Virus record (IMG/VR): IMGVR_UViG_3300042147_000020
Span: 124,001-188,000 of that record
Strand: one strand, 5' to 3'
From: a virus
Length of the DNA: 64,000 bases
Position numbers and translations under genes: made by a program. Under the pieces are notes generated by a model. That model was not told the origin of the DNA and did not search any database. It was given only the letters and a program-made list of their open reading frames with translations. Positions 19,195 to 26,803 of this stretch are shown piece by piece. Position 1 is the stretch's first letter. Each line of letters starts with the position of its first letter.

Positions 19195-19695
19195 TTATTT
19201 CTTCCCAATCAATCCAGTATGACCAGCTTTCAAGAAGGCACGGATGTCTTCCAAGTCGGTCACCAACGTTCCTGTTTCCTTGGCGTTTACCACTTTACAT
19301 TTCTCCAAGGAGTCAGGGTCTCCATAGTAATAGTAATGGGTAAACGGTAGCTCGCTCTCGATGAACATCTCGAACAGCTCTTGGTTCTGTGTAATCTTGG
19401 CTACTAAGCCAATACGGAACATCCAGTCGAACTGTAGATCGAAAGCCATGTGTTCACGGCTCAGCTCTACACCCAACTCTTTTGCCTTGTAGCCCCACAG
19501 CTTACGGAACTCCTGAAACCGGCGTCCTGTCTTCAGGAAGTAATGGAGTCCCTCGGAGGATTCGAACTGACCCAGCAACGGATGCCAGAACGGTTCATGG
19601 GCGAAGTTAGTTAGCTTCAGTCCCAGTGGCGTCTTCGCCTTGGTGTATACGTTCAGATGGGTGATCCCATCGAACTTAGGGTGCCAATCGCTCAC
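19195..19695 (-). CDS. NADAR-domain-like protein (putative ADP-ribose glycosidase)
   Basis: This 166-residue protein uses a GTG start with AAAAGG eight bases upstream. An N-terminal L.TNFAHEPFWHP...FESSEGLHYFLK pattern, followed by EFRKLWGYKAKELG and LVAKITQNQELFEMF, follows the order of NADAR/YbiA motifs (SNF, S.E..YQ, A..LG, KF.QN..L...L). NADAR enzymes cleave N-glycosidic bonds of ADP-ribosylated or riboflavin-related substrates. In phages they have been linked to reversing ADP-ribosylation by host defence. The final W-G motif of classic members is replaced by a Tyr-rich HYYYYGD segment, so this would be a divergent member. Motif matching is by eye only. Confidence 0.55.
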   Translation of the reverse strand: MSDWHPKFDGITHLNVYTKAKTPLGLKLTNFAHEPFWHPLLGQFESSEGLHYFLKTGRRFQEFRKLWGYKAKELGVELSREHMAFDLQFDWMFRIGLVAKITQNQELFEMFIESELPFTHYYYYGDPDSLEKCKVVNAKETGTLVTDLEDIRAFLKAGHTGLIGKK

Positions 19696-19715
19696 ACTAA
19701 AAACCTTTTCTTTTT

Positions 19716-19745
19716 TTGGGCATAAAGCCGCCTCGTTAGAAGCGG
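19716..19745 (-). terminator. Possible hairpin terminator upstream of the NADAR-like gene
   Basis: GCCGCCTC and GAAGCGGC can pair (one mismatch) around a GTTA loop, in a context with GGGCATA on one side and AGGCAT on the other. It follows the stop of the gene at 19753-20229. There is no clear U-run on the minus strand, so termination is uncertain. Confidence 0.4.
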
Positions 19746-19752
19746 CGGTGAG

Positions 19753-20229
19753 TTAGGCATCTTTGTGTGCATCAGTGATTGCTTTGATTGCCTCAGCGAG
19801 GTTCGCAGCAGTCACCCCAGGATGCTTAACGGGAATAGCAGTTTCATCAGACTCTTGCTCAGACTTGTCGCCCACATGAATGATAGCAGAGTACTCGGTC
19901 TTGAGTCCAGTGCGCCATTCAAATTCCAGAGTTAGCCGGACACGTCCCGGATTCAGGAATCGGATTGCTTTCTCAAAGACGCCCCATGTCATGGAACGCT
20001 TCAAGAGTTCTTTCGACAAGTTACCCCTTGCGGAGGACATGTCTCGAGAGTTTTGTGGGATACGGTTGCGGGGATCTTTCAAGTACCGCAGCATGTTACG
20101 GTTCCACGTGTTCATGCTGAAGTTCTGGTCACTCAAGATCTGCCGAAACAGTTTGCTCAACGTACCAGTGGCTTCTTCGGCCCTTTTCGTTTTAGAGCTG
20201 AGTACCTGATTGAGTTCCTTGTTTTGCAT
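19753..20229 (-). CDS. Unknown protein (158 aa)
   Basis: A basic, hydrophilic protein with an N-terminal helix-rich region and a central strand-rich segment (VRLTLEFEWRTG). The start at ATG 20229 lies 38 bases inside the upstream gene, indicating translational coupling. No recognisable domain was found; a structural or assembly role is possible but unsupported. Confidence 0.75.
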   Translation of the reverse strand: MQNKELNQVLSSKTKRAEEATGTLSKLFRQILSDQNFSMNTWNRNMLRYLKDPRNRIPQNSRDMSSARGNLSKELLKRSMTWGVFEKAIRFLNPGRVRLTLEFEWRTGLKTEYSAIIHVGDKSEQESDETAIPVKHPGVTAANLAEAIKAITDAHKDA

Positions 20230-20824
20230 ACGTTTGGACCTCCAGGAAAGCTTTAACTACGGCTTCCACATCACCCATCAGGTGCGTGAATTGACGGGTG
20301 TAGTAATCGACTCCGCTTTTAGAGTCAGCGCTTTCGAACAGCAAAGCTTTCTGGAGATATTCCAGTTGTAGGTTGAGTGCATTATAAACCTCCACAGGTT
20401 CTAGTTGATGACCCTTGTCAGTAGCCAAGTAGTCATCCAGTTTTACAAAGCGCACGTTACCGGGTAGGTTACGGCTTTTCTGGATACGTTCAGGCACTAA
20501 GCCTTTGTCATGTACGATGCGTGAACTCTCGTTCAGCAACAGTAACAAGGAATGTACCGTAGGGTTGATCACGCTGACATTGATAGAAAGTCCCATCAAT
20601 GGTGTGTATCGCTTGAGTTGTGCGGGATCAACCAACCGTGCCAAATCCATGCAGTAACGAACGTCGGCATGAACGACTCCGTCTACTGTGTGTTTCAGGA
20701 TCACCGATTCGATTTGATTCTGCAACGTGGGTGTCTTTCCAAATCCTCCACTAAGCAGTTTTCTCAAACTAGCTTCAATGGAATAATATACATTTGTAAT
20801 CTTTTTAAGCGAGGAACTGAACAT
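20192..20824 (-). CDS. Unknown protein (210 aa), start uncertain
   Basis: The frame is clearly coding to the stop at 20192. The chosen ATG 20824 has AAAGG about nine bases upstream, but it overlaps the start of the divergent plus-strand gene (ATG 20823) in a palindromic ACATGT. A TATATTATT sequence inside the first 15 codons on the minus strand resembles an early promoter, so a later start remains possible. The C-terminal region is helical and coiled-coil-like. No domain was recognised. Confidence 0.7.
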   Translation of the reverse strand: MFSSSLKKITNVYYSIEASLRKLLSGGFGKTPTLQNQIESVILKHTVDGVVHADVRYCMDLARLVDPAQLKRYTPLMGLSINVSVINPTVHSLLLLLNESSRIVHDKGLVPERIQKSRNLPGNVRFVKLDDYLATDKGHQLEPVEVYNALNLQLEYLQKALLFESADSKSGVDYYTRQFTHLMGDVEAVVKAFLEVQTYAKQGTQSGTQL

Positions 20825-21251
20825 GTCTGAGGACCTTTTAACGGACGACAACATTCTACGGTTTACCCAAAAGCAACGTAAAGCCCTTGAGGCCGAGTTG
20901 ATGAAAAATGGGTGGCCTAAGGATTCCGACACCCAAGAGCAGTTGATGACTCTGTGGAACGACATGGACCGTCAGGCCTTGGGCAACAAGCGTATCGGCG
21001 CGGCAGAGAAACTGGCTGACTCTGATAAGTACGTAGCGAGCGTTATTGCTGACGTGGTGCGTAAGTTTGGCTCGAACATTCCTTATGAGAACGGTGCGGC
21101 CATGACTGTCGGTGGAGGCTTACTAATTGAACAGTACGTCGATGGCGAGCAACACAAACTCCCAGCAGCACTACCAGTTCCTGGGGAAATGGGTATCGGT
21201 ACAGCGAACATGAACTTCAACGACTTCGTGAAAGACTTCGAAGACGAGTGA
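20823..21251 (+). CDS. Unknown acidic protein (142 aa)
   Basis: ATG 20823 is preceded by GCGAGGA. The protein is acidic and hydrophilic, opens with SEDLLTDDN and ends with a DFVKDFEDE tail. No cysteine, membrane segment or catalytic motif is apparent. It is a lone plus-strand gene, divergent from the 210-residue gene and ending at a bidirectional terminator. Function unknown. Confidence 0.75.
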   Translation: MSEDLLTDDNILRFTQKQRKALEAELMKNGWPKDSDTQEQLMTLWNDMDRQALGNKRIGAAEKLADSDKYVASVIADVVRKFGSNIPYENGAAMTVGGGLLIEQYVDGEQHKLPAALPVPGEMGIGTANMNFNDFVKDFEDE

Positions 21252-21297
21252 ACGACATAGTATCGTCATACACCGTAATTTTAAATACGGTCATAGA

Positions 21298-21317
21298 GAG
21301 AGGCCAGAAGGCCTCTC
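21298..21317. terminator. Bidirectional terminator
   Basis: A perfect 8-bp stem GAGAGGCC/GGCCTCTC closes an AGAA loop. It is flanked by GTCATA and CTTATGCC and lies between convergent genes ending at 21251 and 21327. Confidence 0.8.
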
Positions 21318-21326
21318 CTTATGCCG

Positions 21327-22031
21327 TTACCGAACAGGACAGAACTGCTTAACCCCTAACAACTGAAGATTCATGTACAGCTTGTTGGTGAACTCCAGCA
21401 TCTCGAAAGGAGACACCACACCAACGTTGGGCACTGTAATGTCTTCCTCAGTGAAATCCCCTACCGCTGAGATCCCTGGGGCAAAGACAGTGATCGAGGG
21501 AATCACCTTGTCGATGAACCGCTGTTCCTGACATCCCATCCAGTGGTTGTAGTCATACAGGATGTAAGCCGAGTAGTCAGCATCCAAGAACGCAGGAGTG
21601 ATCTCGTCAGGAGCCATCCACGTGTGTTCCAGATGGACTTCATTGTTGACGAACACGGAGATGCTGGTGAGGTAAGCCTCGATCTCCTCGTTGGTCAAAT
21701 GGTACGGGTAGAAGTTGATGGTCAGCTTAACGTCCGACACTAGGGGCGTGTTGATCCGCTGGTCACACAGGTTTGCAAAGATGCTCGTCAAAGACAGACA
21801 CATCTCTGTGGCTAACCCACCCCGTAGCGTATCGACGTCCCTTTTGGCGTACTGAGCTTTGTAAGCCTCATTCGTGATCATCCCGTCCGTGTACTTCTCA
21901 AAGTCGTCAGACAGTCGCAGCCAATAATAGTCCATGACCATCTTGGCTGCTGCATCCGGATTGACCCGAGCAATGGAAGGGAGTCGGGTATCAATCAGGG
22001 CATCAATCTCGCAAAGGATGTGTTGATCCAT
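21327..22031 (-). CDS. Unknown protein (234 aa)
   Basis: The ORF starts at ATG 22031, overlapping the TAA stop of the upstream gene by one base. The protein is soluble and mixed alpha/beta, rich in Tyr and Asp, with four cysteines that form no clear metal site. It is the last gene of a three-gene coupled set (23181 to 21327). No domain was recognised. Confidence 0.8.
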   Translation of the reverse strand: MDQHILCEIDALIDTRLPSIARVNPDAAAKMVMDYYWLRLSDDFEKYTDGMITNEAYKAQYAKRDVDTLRGGLATEMCLSLTSIFANLCDQRINTPLVSDVKLTINFYPYHLTNEEIEAYLTSISVFVNNEVHLEHTWMAPDEITPAFLDADYSAYILYDYNHWMGCQEQRFIDKVIPSITVFAPGISAVGDFTEEDITVPNVGVVSPFEMLEFTNKLYMNLQLLGVKQFCPVR

Positions 22032-22510
22032 TACGCAACTTCCTCTTCAGGGCGCAGGCCAGCCAAAACGACGTTGAGGTCTAAGAAGTCAACCAGCAAC
22101 ACCAGCACCAACCACGGGTAGTAAGTCATGAAGAGTTTGAGGTTAGCCTTGGAGGCCATCCGCTCCAACAGGTCTTCACCAATGGTTTCCTCTTCGGTCA
22201 ACTCAATGCTGGCTTCGTAGTGGACGGTGAAAGCATCAGACAGGTCTTCGATCAAACTGGTCCAAGCTTCACTACCCAGAATGAAACGCATCTGCTGAGC
22301 ACCACCGTGAATGAAGTCAACCAGCACTTCTTTGTCACGAATGTGTTCCCACAGTTCCTGAATCTGAGTCGCAGTAGCCAGTTGGTTCAGACGGATGTCG
22401 TTCTGGAGGAAAAAAAGAAACTCCACTACATCCACTTTACCTGCGTCATCCAACATCGCATCGAAGCGACGACGGAGAGCAGCAGTGATGTCATTCAGTA
22501 ACTCTTTCAT
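22031..22510 (-). CDS. Unknown helical protein (159 aa)
   Basis: A mostly helical acidic protein. The C-terminal stretch PWLVLVLLVDFLDLNVVLAGL is hydrophobic and could be a membrane-associated helix. It overlaps both neighbouring genes by one base, a sign of translational coupling and perhaps of a complex among the three products. Function unknown. Confidence 0.8.
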   Translation of the reverse strand: MKELLNDITAALRRRFDAMLDDAGKVDVVEFLFFLQNDIRLNQLATATQIQELWEHIRDKEVLVDFIHGGAQQMRFILGSEAWTSLIEDLSDAFTVHYEASIELTEEETIGEDLLERMASKANLKLFMTYYPWLVLVLLVDFLDLNVVLAGLRPEEEVA

Positions 22511-23181
22511 TACTTGTCCAGTGTGTTATCGAGGTGGATGGTTTTAAGTAGGGTTGACAGGGTAGTCACCGACTTAACCTTGGTGCCGAACTGGGCTAAG
22601 TATTCAATACTCACCCCACCGTTCTCGATGATGGCACGGTTCATGGCGTTAAAGGCCTTGGCGTCACCACCACGGAACTTAATCAGCTCAGTGATCGTTG
22701 CATCCAGACCCTGAGCGAACAACACCTGCAACTCAGGGAAGGAGATCTTCGAACCTTTGGAAGGGCCGGTGGATTGGCCAGACAGTTCGTCGATGTGCTT
22801 GTTGTTCTCAGGGATGGTTGCCTTACTCTGCAACAGTTGAACCTGACGACGCAGTGGAACGTCAATGACCAGATACTTCACAGGAGTCTTGTAGACCTCA
22901 CCGGTAGTCGGGTCTGTCAGGATCAGGTATTGGAAGAAGTCGTGACCCAGTTCCTTAGCGATTGCCAAGTTACGTTGCAAGTCTAACTTCTGCTTCGACA
23001 GGTTCGGAGTCTTGATGGTTAGGATCTCAGTCCCGTCATCCAGATTCTTCATGAAACGGTCGAACTCAGCGTCTGACATCTCAGCCAAACGTTTTGCGTA
23101 GAACGCGGTATTCGGGCTACCGGGTAGGATCTTTTCGATGTACTTCAAGATCATATCGGTAGCAGCTTTACGATTGCCCAT
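22510..23181 (-). CDS. Unknown protein (223 aa)
   Basis: The first gene of a tightly coupled trio, starting at ATG 23181 after an AGGACA site. It has an alternating helix/strand pattern, a short GQSTGPSKGSK linker near residue 135 and no cysteines. No recognised motif. Co-expression with the two overlapping downstream genes is likely. Confidence 0.8.
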   Translation of the reverse strand: MGNRKAATDMILKYIEKILPGSPNTAFYAKRLAEMSDAEFDRFMKNLDDGTEILTIKTPNLSKQKLDLQRNLAIAKELGHDFFQYLILTDPTTGEVYKTPVKYLVIDVPLRRQVQLLQSKATIPENNKHIDELSGQSTGPSKGSKISFPELQVLFAQGLDATITELIKFRGGDAKAFNAMNRAIIENGGVSIEYLAQFGTKVKSVTTLSTLLKTIHLDNTLDK

Positions 23182-23211
23182 GATGAGTGTCCTAATTAGT
23201 TCCCTATAGGA

Positions 23212-23805
23212 TCACTCATTAAGAACGAACTTAAGATAAGACAGACCGTGTGCGTAGGTCAATGTAGCGAAGTGCGACTGTTGGGAGAAGTTCTGTGTGG
23301 CCATACGTCGCGATGTGAATTCGACAGCATGGGTACATTGTTTCAGGAGGTGATCCAACGCTTCTTGGGCTTCTACATTGTCTCTTGATAACCGAACGCC
23401 ATGGTGGGGTAGGCGTTGCTTGGTTACGCAGTAGGTCATTGCGTTAACAAACTCTGTACAACCTGACATGTGAACCACTACACCGACACGCGGTAGTTCT
23501 GGGTCCCATCCCAAGTCTTTCAATAAACTCAGCACGGTGTTCTCAATCGACACCATGTCCCCTACGAAATCTGAGCAATACACCAGCAGGTGTATGATGT
23601 CGTAAAGACCACGGGTTTGATACCGCACTTCATACGAAGGCATTGCGTCGTTGCATTCCCTCACACTACTAACATTGTTGAATAGCGTCTGATCAAAACC
23701 ATCTGGCATCACAATCCCCACCGGTGCCTTGCGGACAGCCTTCTGAACCAAAGCAAATATATCAATAGAACCATCAGCACGGATGAAAGGGATGTCGACG
23801 TTCAT
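23212..23805 (-). CDS. Unknown protein (197 aa)
   Basis: The ORF starts at ATG 23805, four bases after the stop of the upstream 93-residue gene. It contains several cysteines and histidines (LPHHGVRL near residue 132, LKQCTHAVEF near 154), but their spacing does not match a known metal site. Function unknown. A weak imperfect hairpin spans its stop codon. Confidence 0.78.
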   Translation of the reverse strand: MNVDIPFIRADGSIDIFALVQKAVRKAPVGIVMPDGFDQTLFNNVSSVRECNDAMPSYEVRYQTRGLYDIIHLLVYCSDFVGDMVSIENTVLSLLKDLGWDPELPRVGVVVHMSGCTEFVNAMTYCVTKQRLPHHGVRLSRDNVEAQEALDHLLKQCTHAVEFTSRRMATQNFSQQSHFATLTYAHGLSYLKFVLNE

Positions 23806-23809
23806 GATC

Positions 23810-24091
23810 TTACTTCCAGGCAGGCAACCCGTAGGCTACAATTGTTGGGGCTACGTGTTTGTTAAAGAGACGCAACCATTCGCGCTCAGTGACATCATCC
23901 ATCAAGCATTCACGCTCGTTAACAGTCGAGCACGGCAACATGCCCAACTGAACCCGCAGGTAGTTGTTGAGGTGAACCATCGGACTCGCTCCGTTGTGGG
24001 CGTGAGCCGGGGCGTGTTGGGACAGTTTGGTTGCAGCATCGTTACTGTGTTTACTCAAGCATTGTACAACTGATTCGAAGAAGGGATTCAT
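23810..24091 (-). CDS. Unknown small protein (93 aa)
   Basis: A short ORF starts at ATG 24091. It has His-rich segments (HAPAHAHNG near residue 30) and five cysteines or histidines that might bind metal. It follows a strong terminator of the upstream gene and so should start its own transcript; the leader at 24092-24165 contains an AT-rich TAACTATATAG segment on the minus strand. Its fit with the next gene supports coding. Confidence 0.65.
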   Translation of the reverse strand: MNPFFESVVQCLSKHSNDAATKLSQHAPAHAHNGASPMVHLNNYLRVQLGMLPCSTVNERECLMDDVTEREWLRLFNKHVAPTIVAYGLPAWK

Positions 24092-24170
24092 TTTCTAAGC
24101 CTCTAAAGTTAGGAGAAGGAGACACCACCTATATAGTTACCTCGTTGTATTAAGAATTACAGGGAATAAA

Positions 24171-24202
24171 AAAATAACCCTCTGGACAAGCCGGGTTATT
24201 TT
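24171..24202 (-). terminator. Rho-independent terminator on the minus strand
   Basis: A 10-bp stem AAAATAACCC/GGGTTATTTT with a 12-base loop is followed on the minus strand by further T-rich sequence. It starts nine bases after the stop of the gene at 24211. Confidence 0.8.
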
Positions 24203-24210
24203 GATTACGT

Positions 24211-24597
24211 TCAGTTGCTAATCCGATTACGGATAGCGTCGATCTCGTTATTGATCGCTGTGGCGCGACCACTGATGCGCTCAGCAATACATCCAATACG
24301 TTGAGCTTGATGCTGTCGCACCCGTTCGATTCGAATGCAGTACTGAATATCGGCACCGACTTGTTCGATAGCCGCCATCCAGAACTCCATCATAAACAAG
24401 TCCCAACTTAAGATTGCAGCGAGACTATGAGTCAACAGCGTCACCATGTTGTCTTCGGTGTACGGCATGTCGGGACTCTTCACCACACGATCAGCCAGAC
24501 CGCGCACTCGATGTAGCTTCTTTTGAAGCTTACCGAGTTCGATCATTTTGACATTGATCAGGATACGACCAGCGTTGTATTGTGCGTCAGTTACCAT
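24211..24597 (-). CDS. Unknown helical protein (128 aa)
   Basis: Two in-frame ATGs exist. The downstream one (24597) is chosen because GGAG lies eight bases upstream and the same leader precedes the next gene, where it clearly acts as a ribosome site; starting at 24612 would add five residues. The protein is helical and hydrophilic with a central hydrophobic stretch (SLAAILSWDLFMMEFWM near residues 58-75). Function unknown. It is transcribed with the 112-residue gene and ends at a strong terminator. Confidence 0.75.
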   Translation of the reverse strand: MVTDAQYNAGRILINVKMIELGKLQKKLHRVRGLADRVVKSPDMPYTEDNMVTLLTHSLAAILSWDLFMMEFWMAAIEQVGADIQYCIRIERVRQHQAQRIGCIAERISGRATAINNEIDAIRNRISN

Positions 24598-24603
24598 TTT
24601 CTC

Positions 24604-24617
24604 GTTCTCCATAGAAC
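24604..24617 (-). repeat. 14-base palindromic leader repeat, copy 1
   Basis: Read on the minus strand, GTTCTATGGAGAAC is an inverted repeat (GTTCT/AGAAC) around ATGG and contains the Shine-Dalgarno. An identical copy lies at 24981-24994 in front of the preceding gene. Confidence 0.7.
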
Positions 24618-24636
24618 TTCAGATTAGTGTTGCAAC

Positions 24637-24975
24637 TTACCAGATGCGGGTAACGCCCCACAGAGTGTTGTCATCCCAGTCACGGTAGGTGCGAACACGT
24701 TCTTCCATAGGAAGGTTTTCAGCATTCAGTTTATTACCCACTGCCCCACGAGCCCAATGGAGTTCGTTGTTCTGGAAGTCCAGAGTGCACATGGTTACTG
24801 CTTCACCGTCCACCAGACCTACTACAGCTTCGTACTCACCTTCGTTACCGAAGAGAGCAGCGTGAGTCAGGCGTACAGTAGTCTTGCGGCGTTCGTCGTA
24901 AACGATACCGCCAGAAGCTTTCAGGGTGTTGATGATGGATTCATTACGAGCACGGCGGATTTCGATGTTGTTCAT
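24637..24975 (-). CDS. Unknown small protein (112 aa)
   Basis: ATG 24975, with GGAG at good spacing, is chosen over an upstream in-frame start at 25080 that lies before the likely promoter. The protein is soluble and strand-rich, with an ARNESIINTLKASGG beginning and one cysteine. It is the first gene after a candidate early promoter, which fits a small early protein that takes over host functions, but no function can be read from the sequence. Confidence 0.75.
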   Translation of the reverse strand: MNNIEIRRARNESIINTLKASGGIVYDERRKTTVRLTHAALFGNEGEYEAVVGLVDGEAVTMCTLDFQNNELHWARGAVGNKLNAENLPMEERVRTYRDWDDNTLWGVTRIW

Positions 24976-24980
24976 GATGT

Positions 24981-24994
24981 GTTCTCCATAGAAC
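24981..24994 (-). repeat. 14-base palindromic leader repeat, copy 2
   Basis: Identical to the copy at 24604-24617. It holds the GGAGAAC ribosome site six bases before ATG 24975. The GTTCT/AGAAC arms could form a small hairpin over the ribosome site. Confidence 0.7.
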
Positions 24995-25035
24995 GATAGA
25001 TTAGGTTTGAACAAGAGATTTATTATCCTATTCAC

Positions 25036-25056
25036 TTTTGTAATATATATCTGAGA
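25036..25056 (-). promoter_or_regulatory. Candidate phiKZ-type early promoter
   Basis: On the minus strand the sequence AGATATATATTACAAAAG contains TATATTAC, the core reported for phiKZ early promoters recognised by the virion RNAP. It lies about 65 bases upstream of ATG 24975 in an AT-rich leader, after the terminator of the upstream operon. Confidence 0.55.
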
Positions 25057-25084
25057 TTTTTTTAATTGGACAAACGGCATAAAA

Positions 25085-25104
25085 GCCCAACCCGAAGGTC
25101 AGGC
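25085..25104 (-). terminator. Terminator after the UvsX operon
   Basis: On the minus strand GCCTGACC and GGTTGGGC pair, including two G-U pairs in RNA, around a TTCG loop, followed by TTTTATGCCG. It lies nine bases after the stop of the 56-residue gene. Confidence 0.65.
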
Positions 25105-25112
25105 CTCTATGG

Positions 25113-25283
25113 TTAATCTTTGGAACGACGAAGACAGAGCCGAAGCAATCCACTTAGGGAAATCTTCTTAAGCTCCAACCGCCGGAGGGTGAACAACCAG
25201 AAGGTGATGCGATCATCAGTCACCAGATCGAGACACTTCTTTTTCAAGTCCATTCGCTTGATAGGACCAGGACGCCAATCCAT
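25113..25283 (-). CDS. Small basic protein (56 aa) coupled to the UvsX-like gene
   Basis: The ATG at 25283 overlaps the TAA stop of the UvsX-like gene (TAATG), and the ORF runs to a stop just before a terminator. The product is rich in Lys, Arg and Leu (LKKKC, LFTLRRLELKK) and contains two cysteines. The overlap and terminator placement argue for a real gene. A role with the recombinase is conceivable, but no motif supports it. Confidence 0.6.
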   Translation of the reverse strand: MDWRPGPIKRMDLKKKCLDLVTDDRITFWLFTLRRLELKKISLSGLLRLCLRRSKD

Positions 25284-26689
25284 TACGCTGCTGCCTTATT
25301 GACAGTACCTTTGTACCAGTAAGGAACGTACTCGCCTTTGGCCATACGCAACAGGTCGAAGGTGGACATGAACTGTTTAGGGTTCTTGTTCTCTTCGAAG
25401 TCCCAGTAACCACGAGTGTCCAACAACTCGTCCCAGTTGTAACCCATGGCCTTGATCTTCTCGTACAGATCTTTAGGCTCCATCAGGTAACCACGAGTTT
25501 GAACAAACCCGAGGTTTTCCATCTGGCACAGCTCGGAGGTGATTTCCATCGCCCGCTGGAGACGCACGTTGTCGCGGATCTTGCCTCGGACTGTGGTCCG
25601 CTGCATGGTGATCTCAGGACACAGTTCCATGTAGTACGCACGGTCGTGACCACCAATACCGTACTTGAAGAACTTACAGTAGTTGAACTCAGTCATCCCA
25701 ACCAACAAACCTTCACGCTGGGAGTAGATCACTTCGAACGGCATCCCTGTAGGGCCCGCCTTAGCTCGCAGGTTCTGTAGAACCAACAAGTTCAGGTCAG
25801 TGTCGCCTTCAAGGTTGTCATCTGGTCCTGCTGGGAACTCAGGAGCTTTGGTGGCCTTGTTCTGGAGTACCGTAACGCTGTTGCAGTACCACAGGTTGTT
25901 CGTGAGGAAGGTGAACTTCTCAGGAACGTTCTTGAAGACGTTCTTCCCTTTGAGGAAGGCCAGCTTCTTCGGATCAGGTGCGTACTGATCGAGCTGGTGT
26001 TTGTCGCCCACGTGTGCCGTTGCGATCAGGTAGTTGTTAGCACCCGCCGTCAGGTTCGGCAACTGCATCAACATCTGCGTTTTGGCCGCAGCAGAACGCA
26101 AGGCGTCAGTGTTAGCTGCCGAGTCACCGATCTCGTTCTTGTCGTAGATGCCTTCGACCGAGTCAGTGATGAACATACTGAGGGAGTCGATCTCGAACAA
26201 GTGCGGCAGGATGCACTTGATGAACTCACCTTTGTTGTCGATGAAAGGCATGGTCCGTTGTAGGGACTTCGCTTCTTTCTTCTTGAGGATCGACATGTCG
26301 CGGAACTTGTCGAACCACTTGTTACCCGACACCATGGTGGAGTCAGTCAGAACCAGCTTCTTCAGCTCAGCCAGATCTTCGCCCATGATTTCAGGGAATT
26401 GCATCGCCAGTTGATACAGGCGTTCCAACGTCATCGAAGTTTCGGTGTCGTAGAAGTTAGCCTTGGCCAGATAGCGTGCCATGATGCGCAGGATCATGAA
26501 GTGGGCAATGAGCGACTTACCCATGTTGCCGCGACCAGCGATACCAGTGAACGGAGACAGTCCCCCGTTCATGATCATCTCCCCGTTCTTACCTTTGTAG
26601 TAGCGTCCGGTAGGGAGGTCAAACAGGCAGCCCAAGTTAAAGAATGGGCGCAAGCGTGGTGCCTGTTCGAAAAAGTCGTCTAATTCCAT
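25283..26689 (-). CDS. UvsX/RecA-like recombination ATPase
   Basis: This 468-residue P-loop protein has a Walker A at about residues 51-60 (GRGNMGKSLIA). FYDTETS near residue 80 fits the RecA-fold Walker-A-following acidic strand. SMFITDSVEG near 170 is the probable Walker B, and YLIATAHVGD near 220 a sensor-like strand. The order matches RecA/UvsX/KaiC-type ATPases, and jumbo phages of this group encode a UvsX-like recombinase. Expected role: ATP-dependent strand exchange in recombination or replication restart. Its RuvC-like, RNase H and Rad50-like neighbours fit. A DnaB-type or other RecA-superfamily ATPase cannot be excluded by eye. Confidence 0.7.
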   Translation of the reverse strand: MELDDFFEQAPRLRPFFNLGCLFDLPTGRYYKGKNGEMIMNGGLSPFTGIAGRGNMGKSLIAHFMILRIMARYLAKANFYDTETSMTLERLYQLAMQFPEIMGEDLAELKKLVLTDSTMVSGNKWFDKFRDMSILKKKEAKSLQRTMPFIDNKGEFIKCILPHLFEIDSLSMFITDSVEGIYDKNEIGDSAANTDALRSAAAKTQMLMQLPNLTAGANNYLIATAHVGDKHQLDQYAPDPKKLAFLKGKNVFKNVPEKFTFLTNNLWYCNSVTVLQNKATKAPEFPAGPDDNLEGDTDLNLLVLQNLRAKAGPTGMPFEVIYSQREGLLVGMTEFNYCKFFKYGIGGHDRAYYMELCPEITMQRTTVRGKIRDNVRLQRAMEITSELCQMENLGFVQTRGYLMEPKDLYEKIKAMGYNWDELLDTRGYWDFEENKNPKQFMSTFDLLRMAKGEYVPYWYKGTVNKAAA

Positions 26690-26753
26690 GTTTTACTCGC
26701 TACTGTGAATGGAAAAATAATGTTCTAAACTCATTTGATACGTCCCGTGAGTT

Positions 26754-26768
26754 TAATTTTATGTGTCT
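26754..26768 (+). promoter_or_regulatory. Candidate TATG late-promoter motif
   Basis: The divergent region 26690-26803 contains AATTTTATGTG with TATG at 26760-26763, 41 bases upstream of ATG 26804. It resembles the short phiKZ late-promoter core; weak evidence alone. Confidence 0.3.
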
Positions 26769-26803
26769 TTGCTCAATCGAGCTTTCCCACTTAAGGTGAC
26801 CCC

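Noticed and set aside
23185-23217. Imperfect hairpin at the end of the 197-residue gene
   Set aside because: It overlaps the stop codon, has a bulge and no U-run, so it was not called a terminator.
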